38,450 bases of DNA from Planctomycetaceae bacterium (lineage in GTDB: Bacteria; Planctomycetota; Planctomycetia; Pirellulales; UBA1268). Position numbers and translations under genes: made by a program. The notes under the pieces are model-generated. The model saw only the letters and a program-made list of their open reading frames with translations, made no database searches and was not told the origin of the DNA. This document shows positions 32,083-38,450 of the stretch, one piece after another (within the stretch, counting starts at the first letter, position 1; every line of letters starts with the position of its first letter). The stretch spans positions 1-38,450 of the forward strand of contig SXWC01000120.1 in the NCBI GenBank assembly GCA_005789975.1, in the 5' to 3' direction.

Positions 32083-33144
32083 ATGCCACTGCTTGCGATC
32101 GAAACCACCTGCGACGAGACGGCGGCCGCGGTCATCAACCGGGAGCGCGAGGTGCTCTCGAGTGTCGTCGCCTCCCAGGAGCAACTGCACGCACGCTATC
32201 GCGGCGTCGTGCCGGAGATAGCCTCGCGGGCGCACGTCGAGCGGATCATTCCCGTGATCGACGAGGCGGTGAGCCGGGCCGGCGTCGGCACTCGTGATCT
32301 CGAGGCCGTCGCCGTGGCCGTCCGCCCCGGCCTCGTCGGCTCGCTCCTCGTGGGGCTGTCAGCCGGGAAGGCGATCGCGGCGGCGCTCCGCGTCCCGATC
32401 GTCGGCTATGACCATGTTCTCGCCCATCTCTACGCCTGCCGGCTCGCCCACGGGGGGCCGCTGCCCTACCCCTGCGTCGGACTCGTCGCCAGCGGCGGCC
32501 ACACATCCCTGCTCCACATGCGTTCGGCGTTCGATGCCGAGCGCCTGGGCGGCACGATCGACGATGCCGCCGGAGAGGCTTTCGACAAGGCCGCCAGCCT
32601 GCTCGGCCTCGGCTATCCGGGCGGCCCGGAGATCGAACGCGCAGCCGAGGGAGGCAACGCCAAGGCCCATCGCCTGCCGCGGCCGCTGGCCAACGACCGC
32701 GAGCGGCTGGACATGAGTTTCAGCGGACTCAAGACGGCCCTCCGATACCTCGTCAGGCCGCCCGGCGGTCCCGACGACGTGTCCCCACCGCTGGGCCGAA
32801 AACGCGCCGACCTCGCCGCCTCGTTCCAGCAGGCCGCCGTCGACACGATGCTCGCGAAGGTCGAACTCGCCGTGATCCGCACGGGCTGCAGGGCCGTGGC
32901 CGTGGGGGGGGGCGTGGCGGCCAACACCCTTCTTCGTGAAGCGATCGAGGCTCTGGGCCGGAAGCGCGGGCTGCGCGTCTTCATCCCTCCCCGGCCACTG
33001 TGTACCGACAATGCGGCGATGGGGGCGATCGCCTGGGAGCGTCTGGAACGTGGCGAGGACGACGGCCTCGACCTCGACGTCAGGCCCGGCACCGACCGCG
33101 CCGCCGCGAACCGCCGGCCGACCGTCAGAAGCCCGACGAGTTGA
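32083..33144 (+). CDS. tsaD: tRNA N6-adenosine threonylcarbamoyltransferase TsaD
   Basis: A 353-residue enzyme (Kae1/YgjD family) that transfers the threonylcarbamoyl group to A37 of tRNAs reading ANN codons, with TsaB/TsaE. The N-terminal ETTCDETAAAV matches the family, and the metal ligands are His111 and His115 in the HxxxH motif (YDHVLAHLYA), with an Asp near DNAAMGA as third ligand. Other motifs are VASGGHTSL, GEAFDKAASLLGLGYPGGP, DMSFSGLKTA and VGGGVAANTLLR. About 15 C-terminal residues are Arg/Pro-rich and variable. It ends in a 20-base convergent overlap with dnaB. The start has no ribosome binding site. Confidence 0.96.
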   Translation: MPLLAIETTCDETAAAVINREREVLSSVVASQEQLHARYRGVVPEIASRAHVERIIPVIDEAVSRAGVGTRDLEAVAVAVRPGLVGSLLVGLSAGKAIAAALRVPIVGYDHVLAHLYACRLAHGGPLPYPCVGLVASGGHTSLLHMRSAFDAERLGGTIDDAAGEAFDKAASLLGLGYPGGPEIERAAEGGNAKAHRLPRPLANDRERLDMSFSGLKTALRYLVRPPGGPDDVSPPLGRKRADLAASFQQAAVDTMLAKVELAVIRTGCRAVAVGGGVAANTLLREAIEALGRKRGLRVFIPPRPLCTDNAAMGAIAWERLERGEDDGLDLDVRPGTDRAAANRRPTVRSPTS

Positions 33145-34588
33145 ACTGTTCGAATTCGTCGTAGGGACGGTGCTCGAGGTTGACGAACCTCGTGAAGTCG
33201 TGCTGCCAGAGGAGTTTCACGTCGCCGATCGGGCCGTTCCGCTGCTTGGCGATGATGATTTCCGCCTGGCCGCGAACCCGCTCCCGGTCTTCGTCGTTGG
33301 TCTGGTAATACTCCTCGCGGTGCACGAACATCACCAGATCGGCATCCTGCTCGATCGCCCCCGACTCGCGGAGATGATTGAGTCGTGGTCGATTGTCGCG
33401 GGAGGCTTCGGCCTGCCGGTTGAGCTGGGCGAGGCAGAGCACCGGGATGTCGAGTTCACGCGACATCCCCTTCAGGCGACGGGCGATCCGCGCCACCTGC
33501 TCCTGTCGCGGATCGCGGGGATTGTCGGGCTCGATGAGCTGCAGGTAGTCGATCACGATCAGCGCGAGCCCCTCCTTTCGCTTGAGCCGGCGGGCGACGG
33601 CGGCGATCTCCGTGAGCGTGCGGCTCGGAGTGTCGTCGATGTAGAGCGGCGAAGTCCCGATTTCAGACGATTTCTGCACGAGCCGGCGGCGATCCTCCTG
33701 CGAGATCGTGCCGTTGCGGAGCCGGTGGCCATTGACCTGGGCCGACGAACAGAGCAAACGGTCGGCCAGTTCGAGGCTCGCCATTTCGAGGCTCACGAAG
33801 AGCGCCGGCTGCTTGAGCGTGATCGCGACATGCTCCGCGATGTTCATCGCAAAGGCGGTCTTCCCCATGCTGGGCCGAGCCGCCAGGATCACCAGTTCGG
33901 AGTTGTGCAGGCCTCCGCAGAGCGCATCGAGGTCCGAGAAGCCGGTCTCCACACCGCCGATCGTGTGCTCCTGCTTCATGCGGGCGTCCATCCGCACCAT
34001 GACTTCCTCGAGCACCGACTGAATCGGCTTCGCCTCAGCGGAGCTGCGCCGCTCGAGGATCGAGAAGATCTTCTCCTCCGCCCGGGCCAGCAGTTGCCGC
34101 GGTTCGTCGAATGCGTCGTAGGCGTCGCGGAGGATGTCGGTGCCGGCGTCGATCAACGACCGCAGGAGCGCCTTGTCGCGGACGATCGCGGCGTAATGGC
34201 TGGCATGGGCCGCGTGGGGCACGGCCTGCACCACGTCCGCCAGGGTCGCCGCACCGCCGATTTTTTCGAAATCGCCCTGCGTGCGGAGCCGCTCCACCAC
34301 GATCGTGGCGTCGATCCGCTTGCCGGTGTCGTGGAGTTCGAGCAGGTGCCGGTAGAGCAGCTGATGCGACTCGTCGGAAAAGTCCTCGGGCCGCAGCACC
34401 AGTGCGACGTCGTCGCAGACGTCGGGCTTGAGCAGGATGCTGCCGAGCACCGCCTTTTCGGCATCGACGTTGGCCGGTCGTTCGCGAGTGTCGATGAGCA
34501 TGGTCGTGGCCGGACCACCCTGCTCACGACGGGGCCGCCGCCGCTCGCGGCCGCCACCATCACGGCCTCCGTCACGGGATAAAGCCAT
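33125..34588 (-). CDS. dnaB: Replicative DNA helicase DnaB
   Basis: A 487-residue hexameric helicase that unwinds DNA at the replication fork. GGAGG lies 7 bases before the ATG at 34588. The N-terminal domain (about 37-150, NVDAEKAVLGSILLKPDVCDD) binds primase; the RecA-like domain holds Walker A RPSMGKTAF, Walker B ALIVIDYLQLI, the LAQLNRQAE switch and HLRESGAIEQDADLV, and an arginine-finger region near the C-terminus. An unusual 30-residue Arg/Gly-rich N-terminal tail (MALSRDGGRDGG...) precedes the normal start of the fold; ATG 34501 would remove it but lacks as good a ribosome binding site. Last gene of the rpsF-ssb-rplI-dnaB unit. Confidence 0.96.
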   Translation of the reverse strand: MALSRDGGRDGGGRERRRPRREQGGPATTMLIDTRERPANVDAEKAVLGSILLKPDVCDDVALVLRPEDFSDESHQLLYRHLLELHDTGKRIDATIVVERLRTQGDFEKIGGAATLADVVQAVPHAAHASHYAAIVRDKALLRSLIDAGTDILRDAYDAFDEPRQLLARAEEKIFSILERRSSAEAKPIQSVLEEVMVRMDARMKQEHTIGGVETGFSDLDALCGGLHNSELVILAARPSMGKTAFAMNIAEHVAITLKQPALFVSLEMASLELADRLLCSSAQVNGHRLRNGTISQEDRRRLVQKSSEIGTSPLYIDDTPSRTLTEIAAVARRLKRKEGLALIVIDYLQLIEPDNPRDPRQEQVARIARRLKGMSRELDIPVLCLAQLNRQAEASRDNRPRLNHLRESGAIEQDADLVMFVHREEYYQTNDEDRERVRGQAEIIIAKQRNGPIGDVKLLWQHDFTRFVNLEHRPYDEFEQFNSSGF

Positions 34589-34664
34589 CGTCGAGCCTCC
34601 GTGCCCAGCAAGCCCTTGTCACCAACCACCCGCGAGCCAGGCCGGATCGGCCTGCCGAGTCGCC

Positions 34665-35198
34665 TTACTTCGCGCCGGCTTCGCTGCTGCTCGGCACCAC
34701 CCACACCTTGAGGTCGCCCTCGACCTCCGGAGCGAGCTTGACCTTCACGGTGTAGAGACCGACCTCCTTGAGAGGCCCCTGCAGGATGATCTGATCGGCC
34801 GTGACCATGAGATCCTGCTGCTTGAGGGACCGCGAGATCTCGGTGGCGCCGACGGACCCGTAGAGATGCCCCTCGTCGTTGGCGTTGGCTTCGATCGTGA
34901 CACTGGTGCGAACCAGTTCCTGAAGCACGCTGCGGAGTCCGGCGAGCCGCTCGCGAGCGATCTCCTCCAGCTTGGCACGATGCTTCTCCACCATCCGCTT
35001 GTGATGGTCGGTGGCAACGGTCGCCAGGCCCTGTGGCAACAGGTAGTTGTAGGCATAGCCCCGCTTCACCTCGATGACCTCGCCTTGCTTGCCGAGGTGC
35101 TCGACGTTGTGAACGAGGAGCAGCTCGACGCCGCCCCGCTTGCCCTTGGGCAGACGGCGGCCGGTCGCTTCGATGAGAGGGGCATCTTTCGTGGGCAT
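34665..35198 (-). CDS. rplI: 50S ribosomal protein L9
   Basis: A 177-residue ribosomal protein with AGGAG 8 bases before the ATG. The N-terminal domain is recognised by VELLLVHNVEHLGKQGEVIEVKRGYAYNYLLPQGLA, the family signature, followed by the long connecting helix and a C-terminal domain (SVTIEANANDEGHLYGSVGATEIS). L9 bridges the L1 stalk region and influences reading-frame maintenance. Before the signature there are about 22 extra residues (MPTKDAPLIEATGRRLPKGKRGG) not present in typical L9, which starts M-x-VILL. The gene lies between ssb and dnaB with an 82-base gap to ssb that contains a small terminator-like hairpin. Confidence 0.95.
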   Translation of the reverse strand: MPTKDAPLIEATGRRLPKGKRGGVELLLVHNVEHLGKQGEVIEVKRGYAYNYLLPQGLATVATDHHKRMVEKHRAKLEEIARERLAGLRSVLQELVRTSVTIEANANDEGHLYGSVGATEISRSLKQQDLMVTADQIILQGPLKEVGLYTVKVKLAPEVEGDLKVWVVPSSSEAGAK

Positions 35199-35239
35199 GG
35201 TTTCGACTCCTGCTACGGTTCAGTGAATGTTGGTTGGGA

Positions 35240-35263
35240 TAAAACTTGGCCCGGTGATGGGCC
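35240..35263 (-). terminator. Hairpin with T-run between ssb and rplI
   Basis: Read leftward: GGCCC (35263-35259), 6-base loop, GGGCC (35252-35248), then AAGTTTTATCC. The 5-bp GC stem and TTTT run resemble a weak intrinsic terminator or attenuator. It lies where rpsR is found in many other bacteria. Confidence 0.35.
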
Positions 35264-35280
35264 GGTGAGCGGCTGAAGGA

Positions 35281-35775
35281 TCAGAACGGGATGTCGTCGT
35301 CGGCACCGACGCCGGAAGAGCCCGACTGAACCTGGGGAGCATCATAATCACCCTCGGACTGGCCGTATTCGTCGCCGCCCTGAGCGGGGCCGCCGCGACC
35401 GGCCGGCCGGGCCTTCGAGGGTCGTCCCTCTCCACGCGGGGAATCGCCCTTGGACCCAAGAAGCTGCATGCGTTCGCCGACCACGCGGAGCTTCGAGTTC
35501 TTCTTGCCGTCCTTTTCCCAGGTGTCGAGCTTGAGCCGGCCCTCGATGAGGAGCGGTGCTCCCTTGGTGACGTATTCGCCAGCCACCTCGGCTGTGCGGC
35601 CCCAGAGCGTGACATCGACGAAGGTCGTCTCCTCCACCCACTCGCCCGAGGGAGTCTTGCGGCGGTCGTTCACCGCCAGCCCGATGTCGGTGACAGCCGT
35701 GCCGTTGGCGATGTAACGGAGCTCCGGATCACGGGTCACGTTGCCGAGCAGCACAACCCTGTTGAAACTGGCCAT
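35281..35775 (-). CDS. ssb: Single-stranded DNA-binding protein
   Basis: A 164-residue SSB with one OB fold. ATG 35775 is chosen since MASFNRVVLLGNVTRDPELRYI is the family start and GGAGA lies upstream; the longer open frame covers the promoter. The acidic C-terminal tip ends DDDIPF, the docking peptide for replication and repair partners. Between fold and tip is a Gly/Pro/Gln-rich disordered linker. SSB coats single-stranded DNA during replication, repair and recombination. It follows rpsF, with its own predicted promoter in the 103-base gap. Confidence 0.97.
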   Translation of the reverse strand: MASFNRVVLLGNVTRDPELRYIANGTAVTDIGLAVNDRRKTPSGEWVEETTFVDVTLWGRTAEVAGEYVTKGAPLLIEGRLKLDTWEKDGKKNSKLRVVGERMQLLGSKGDSPRGEGRPSKARPAGRGGPAQGGDEYGQSEGDYDAPQVQSGSSGVGADDDIPF

Positions 35776-35821
35776 GATGTTATCTCCGGCGTGACTGCTG
35801 AACGCATGTACAACTCCGGGC

Positions 35822-35850
35822 AGGATACCCCGCCTGGCCGAAGGTTGCAA
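35822..35850 (-). promoter_or_regulatory. Predicted promoter of ssb
   Basis: Read leftward: TTGCAA (35850-35845), an exact 17-base spacer and TATCCT (35827-35822) preceded by GGG. The start near 35815 leaves a 40-base leader to ATG 35775. It would let ssb, rplI and dnaB be transcribed separately from rpsF. Confidence 0.55.
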
Positions 35851-35878
35851 GTGTTCCGGCAACGGTCATTCGCGCACG

Positions 35879-36271
35879 TTACTCGGTGGTGGCGGGGGCG
35901 GCCGCCGGGGAGGTTGCCGGCGCCGGGGCGCGTCGGGGAGCGGCCTCGCCTGCGAGGGCATGCTGCACCAGCGCGTCGGCGATCCGATCGTCGACCTTGA
36001 GCACGAGTTTGCGGACGATGTCGTCGGTGATTTCACACTGCCGCTCGAACGCGATCAGGTTGCCACCGGGCACCGTGAAGTAGGTCAGCCAGTAGATGCC
36101 CTTCTTGTGGCCCTTGATCGGGTAGGCAAGCTTTCGCTCGTCCCACAGCCGCGCGGCGAGCACCGTTCCGCCGTGCTGCGTGATGAGGTCTGCGATCTGC
36201 TGGGCCGCGGCCCCGGGATCTCGGGCAAACTTCGCCGGATCCAAGATGAACATGCCTTCGTACACCGCCAT
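35879..36271 (-). CDS. rpsF: 30S ribosomal protein S6
   Basis: A 130-residue S6 protein. The family fold is seen in MAVYEGMFILDPAKF, then RLWDERKLAYPIKGHKKGIYWLTYFTVP and ITDDIVRKLVLKVDD. A 25-residue Ala/Pro-rich, probably disordered C-terminal tail ends in ATTE, longer than in E. coli before glutamylation tails. S6 binds S18 in the central domain of 16S rRNA; S18 is not encoded next to it here. GAGGAG lies about 10 bases before the ATG. It begins the rpsF-ssb-rplI-dnaB block after pth. Confidence 0.96.
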   Translation of the reverse strand: MAVYEGMFILDPAKFARDPGAAAQQIADLITQHGGTVLAARLWDERKLAYPIKGHKKGIYWLTYFTVPGGNLIAFERQCEITDDIVRKLVLKVDDRIADALVQHALAGEAAPRRAPAPATSPAAAPATTE

Positions 36272-36319
36272 GAATGTCGTGCTCCTCTCAAGCGTCTCGT
36301 TTCGATGTCCAGTTTCCGT

Positions 36320-36340
36320 TGAACGCCCGGAAGGCGTTCA
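36320..36340 (-). terminator. Hairpin overlapping pth stop codon
   Basis: A perfect 8-bp stem with a 5-base loop: read leftward TGAACGCC (36340-36333), TTCCG, GGCGTTCA (36327-36320). The first three bases are the pth stop codon. It lies 48 bases before the rpsF start, so it may terminate or attenuate read-through from prs-rplY-pth into rpsF. No T-tract. Confidence 0.5.
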
Positions 36341-36895
36341 GTTGTATTTGTTCATGGCCGCCTGGATGCCCAGGGCGACCCATTCTTCCGCGGCGTCCGC
36401 CGCCCGCTCCAACACCACTCCGACCCGGTCCCGATCCGCCTTCGGAAACTTGCCGAGAACGAAGTCGGCCGACTTCCAACCCGCCGGAACGGGGCCGATC
36501 CCGAGTCTCAACCGGGGGATCGTCGTCGTTCCGAGCCGGGCCAGCACGTCGGCCAGCCCGTTTTGGCCTCCAGCCGAACCCGCCGGCCGCAGCCGGACGG
36601 TGTCGAGCGGGAGATTGAAGTCGTCGCAAACCACGATCATGTCAGAATCCGCGATCTTGTAGAAGTCCCTGGCCGCCAACACGGCGGAACCGCTGAGATT
36701 CATCCAGGTGAGGGGCCAGAGCAGGAGAACGGGGGTGCCGCGAATCGTCGCCTGGGCCGTCTCGCCCTGAAACCGAGGCCGCCTCGTCGGCGATCCTGCC
36801 CGCTTCGCGAGCAACTCGAGCACTTCAAAGCCGATGTTGTGCCGCGTGTCCTGATAGACATGCCCGGGGTTTCCCAGCCCGACAAGGAGTTTCAC
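36338..36895 (-). CDS. pth: Peptidyl-tRNA hydrolase
   Basis: A 185-residue Pth that frees tRNA from prematurely released peptidyl-tRNA. Key residues are seen: Asn9-type in GLGNPGHVYQDTRHN, the catalytic His in TRHNIGF (His19), Asn in TWMNLSGSAV, and Asp in VVCDDFNLPLDT. In the loop usually read GGHNGL, this protein has GGQNGL, so the residue corresponding to E. coli His113 is Gln. This position helps bind the tRNA acceptor end rather than catalyse, so activity may be preserved. The gene lies 87 bases after rplY and 66 before rpsF, on the same strand; a 10-bp direct repeat lies just upstream. Confidence 0.95.
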   Translation of the reverse strand: MKLLVGLGNPGHVYQDTRHNIGFEVLELLAKRAGSPTRRPRFQGETAQATIRGTPVLLLWPLTWMNLSGSAVLAARDFYKIADSDMIVVCDDFNLPLDTVRLRPAGSAGGQNGLADVLARLGTTTIPRLRLGIGPVPAGWKSADFVLGKFPKADRDRVGVVLERAADAAEEWVALGIQAAMNKYN

Positions 36896-36913
36896 GGTCG
36901 TCCTACGGATTGA

Positions 36914-36936
36914 AGTCCGTGATACCAGTCCGTGAT
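36914..36936. repeat. Direct repeat upstream of pth
   Basis: AGTCCGTGAT occurs at 36914-36923 and 36927-36936, a 13-base period. It sits 19-41 bases before the pth start in the gap after rplY. It could be a binding site or a chance duplication; no function is assigned. Confidence 0.6.
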
Positions 36937-36982
36937 TCCAGGAGCCTCAGGCACCTTGTCCGGTGAAAACCCACGGACGGGA

Positions 36983-37618
36983 TCACGACTTTCCAGCTTC
37001 CGCCTCTCCTTCCTCCGCAGCCTTGCGGCCGATGATTTCGGGTTCGGCGACAGCGCCCGCGGCCGCCTCCTCGCCCTTCTTGGCGGGCAGGGTGCAGCTC
37101 ACGACCGGCTCTTCGGCGTCATCGACGGCCTTCGCGCCGTGGAGCAGTTCCAGATCCTTCACCTTGATCGCATGGCCGAGTTCGAGATGGCCGACGTTGA
37201 CGTGGACCATTTCCGGAACATGGTCGGCGGTGCACTCGAGTTCGACCTCGTGGAGGACGATGCTCACCACGCCGCCCGCCCGCTGCCCCGGGCATTCGCC
37301 CTTGAGGTGAACGGGCACCTTCACGCGGATCCGGTCCGACGCGCTCACACGCAGAAAATCGATGTGGAGCGGCTCGACGCCGTACGTGTCCCACTGGAGC
37401 TCGCGGACGAGGGCGGCCGTCTTCACCGCGCCGGTCAAATTGACCACCCGGCTGCCGTGACGGACCGCGGCCGCAATGGCCTCCCGCGTGGTGGACAGAT
37501 CGACGCACTTCTCGCCATGGCCGTAAAGAATGGCGGGAACGAGCCCCTGCCGGCGGAGCCGGCGGCTCTCCCGGGAACCAGTGCCTTTGCGGAGGGTGAC
37601 TTCGAGAGTGTCGCTCAT
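36983..37618 (-). CDS. rplY: 50S ribosomal protein L25 / general stress protein Ctc
   Basis: A 211-residue protein of the long L25 (TL5/Ctc) type. The 5S rRNA-binding domain runs from TLEVTLRKGTGSRESRRLRRQGLVPAILYGHG to about residue 90 (WDTYGVEPLHIDFLRVSASD), and the C-terminal beta domain follows (PVHLKGECPGQRAGGVVSIVLHEVELEC, VPEMVHVNVGHLELGHAIKVKDL). It binds 5S rRNA in the large subunit. The tail after residue 180 is acidic and Ala-rich. The gene stands between prs and pth, the order prs-rplY-pth common in bacteria. The ribosome binding site is weak (CAGG before TTTTTCTC). Confidence 0.93.
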   Translation of the reverse strand: MSDTLEVTLRKGTGSRESRRLRRQGLVPAILYGHGEKCVDLSTTREAIAAAVRHGSRVVNLTGAVKTAALVRELQWDTYGVEPLHIDFLRVSASDRIRVKVPVHLKGECPGQRAGGVVSIVLHEVELECTADHVPEMVHVNVGHLELGHAIKVKDLELLHGAKAVDDAEEPVVSCTLPAKKGEEAAAGAVAEPEIIGRKAAEEGEAEAGKS

Positions 37619-37688
37619 GAGAAAAACCTGGAGGGGGCGGCTGAGGAAGCCCACAAGTGTGCCATCTGCCGCAGCTTCCGCAAGCGGG

Positions 37689-37710
37689 GGCGTTTCCGGC
37701 CGCAAACGCC
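37689..37710 (-). terminator. Hairpin between prs and rplY
   Basis: A perfect 7-bp stem: GGCGTTT (37689-37695) and AAACGCC (37704-37710), loop 8 bases. It lies about 70 bases after the prs stop (leftward) and 70 before the rplY start. It could be a terminator, an attenuator or a mRNA processing site. There is no T-tract. Confidence 0.4.
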
Positions 37711-37782
37711 ACGCCTGGTGGAGTCTGACGGCCATTTTCGGGCCGCCGCGGGGGGCCGGCACGCCGGAAGAGGTCGCGGGCG

Positions 37783-38450
37783 CTATTGGAACATCATGCT
37801 CACCGACTCGTTGCGGTGGATCCGCTTGATCGCCTGGCCGAGCAGTCCGGCGACCGAGAGCACGGTGATGTTTCCGAGCATTTTGCCGGGGGTGAGCGGA
37901 ATCGAGTCGGTGATGATGATCTTGTCGAACGGCGCCTGCTTGAGCCGTTCGCTCGCCGGGCCGACGAGCAGCCCGTGGGTCGCGGCGGCGTAGATCGCCT
38001 TGGCCCCGTGCTTGCTGACCACGTCGGCCGCGCCGCAGATCGATCCGGCCGTGCTGATCATGTCGTCGAACAGGATCGCCGTCTTGCCCTCGACGCTCGC
38101 GCCGATGATGTTGGCGCTCTTGGTCGTGTCGGCCGAGAGCCGTCGCTTATCGATGATCGCCAGCGGCGCGCCGATCCGGTTGGCGTGGCCCACGGCCCGC
38201 TTGATGCCCCCTTCGTCGGCGCTCACGACGACGATGTCCTCCCGGGGGATCTCGAGCGACTGCAGGTGGTTGTTGAGGACGGGCGCGGCGTAGAGGTGGT
38301 CCACCGGCACGTCGAAAAAGCCCTGGATCTGCGCCGCGTGCAGGTCCATCGCCAACACCCGGTCGGCTCCCGCCCGGGTGATCAGGTTGGCCACGAGCTT
38401 GGCCGTGATCGGCACGCGGCCCGCATCCTTGCGGTCCTGGCGGGCGTAGC
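37783..38450 (-). CDS. prs: Ribose-phosphate pyrophosphokinase, C-terminal part
   Basis: The frame is open to the window edge, so the N-terminal part is missing; about 221 codons are visible. It makes PRPP from ribose-5-phosphate and ATP for nucleotide, His and Trp synthesis. Seen: YARQDRK at the edge (the ATP/flexible loop region), then VLAMDLHAAQIQGFFDVPVDHLYA (metal and ribose-phosphate region), VVVSADEGGIKRAV, AIIDKRR and the PRPP-binding motif ILFDDMISTAGSI. It ends KRIHRNESVSMMFQ. It is first in the visible prs-rplY-pth order. Confidence 0.95.
   Translation of the reverse strand, partial: YARQDRKDAGRVPITAKLVANLITRAGADRVLAMDLHAAQIQGFFDVPVDHLYAAPVLNNHLQSLEIPREDIVVVSADEGGIKRAVGHANRIGAPLAIIDKRRLSADTTKSANIIGASVEGKTAILFDDMISTAGSICGAADVVSKHGAKAIYAAATHGLLVGPASERLKQAPFDKIIITDSIPLTPGKMLGNITVLSVAGLLGQAIKRIHRNESVSMMFQ

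Noticed and set aside
1..38450. tRNA genes, rRNA, CRISPR arrays, prophage or insertion sequences
   Set aside because: Scanning gaps by eye gave no T-loop-like motifs with matching arms, no regularly spaced repeats and no transposase or integrase motifs.

Overview
The window is a very GC-rich, gene-dense bacterial chromosome segment that reads as a planctomycete, most likely of the Pirellulales. Lineage signs are a DUF1207 outer-membrane protein, a DUF11 surface protein with a proline-rich hinge, a short lipoprotein of planctomycete type, a large stand-alone secretin, a planctomycete-type metallophosphoesterase, and a b558-type succinate dehydrogenase. There is no integrase, transposase, prophage gene, CRISPR array, tRNA or rRNA. 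The species cannot be named from the sequence alone.

Layout. (1) 1-895: end of the phosphate operon (pstB 3' end, phoU), closed by a strong hairpin. (2) 1201-5407: four rightward genes of weakly characterised type: a DUF11 protein, a metallophosphoesterase-like protein that has lost metal-binding residues, a small conserved protein and a TPR protein ending in three 18-residue repeats. (3) 5673-10879: leftward block with a DUF423 membrane protein, a secretin and a PAS-GAF-receiver protein. (4) 11083-17958: rightward sdhCAB operon, a DEAD-box RNA helicase, a family 4 uracil-DNA glycosylase and a lipoprotein. The sdh operon and the PAS-GAF-receiver gene start from back-to-back promoters. (5) 18038-22261: leftward leuS and glgC. 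(6) 22450-26156: rightward acyl-CoA/ACP ligase, a translationally coupled GH2-like protein without a visible catalytic part, and a ThiF/MoeB-type E1-like enzyme. (7) 26141-30652: leftward flavin reductase-like gene, then a CUT2 sugar ABC transporter (binding lipoprotein, permease, double ATPase). (8) 30907-33144: rightward DUF1207 gene and tsaD. (9) 33125-38450: leftward information-processing cluster prs (partial), rplY, pth, rpsF, ssb, rplI, dnaB. The rpsR gene that often lies between ssb and rplI is absent there.

Most of the window is core metabolism and translation/replication. I see no convincing new defence or biosynthetic system. The most interesting points are the two apparent pseudo-enzymes (2729-3976 and 24072-25028), the divergent control region at 10942-10989, candidate leaderless starts at tsaD and the ThiF-like gene, a near-identical 25-nt element present twice, and promoter-like sites that share a GGTA extended -10. 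Promoters and hairpins were found by eye and are predictions.
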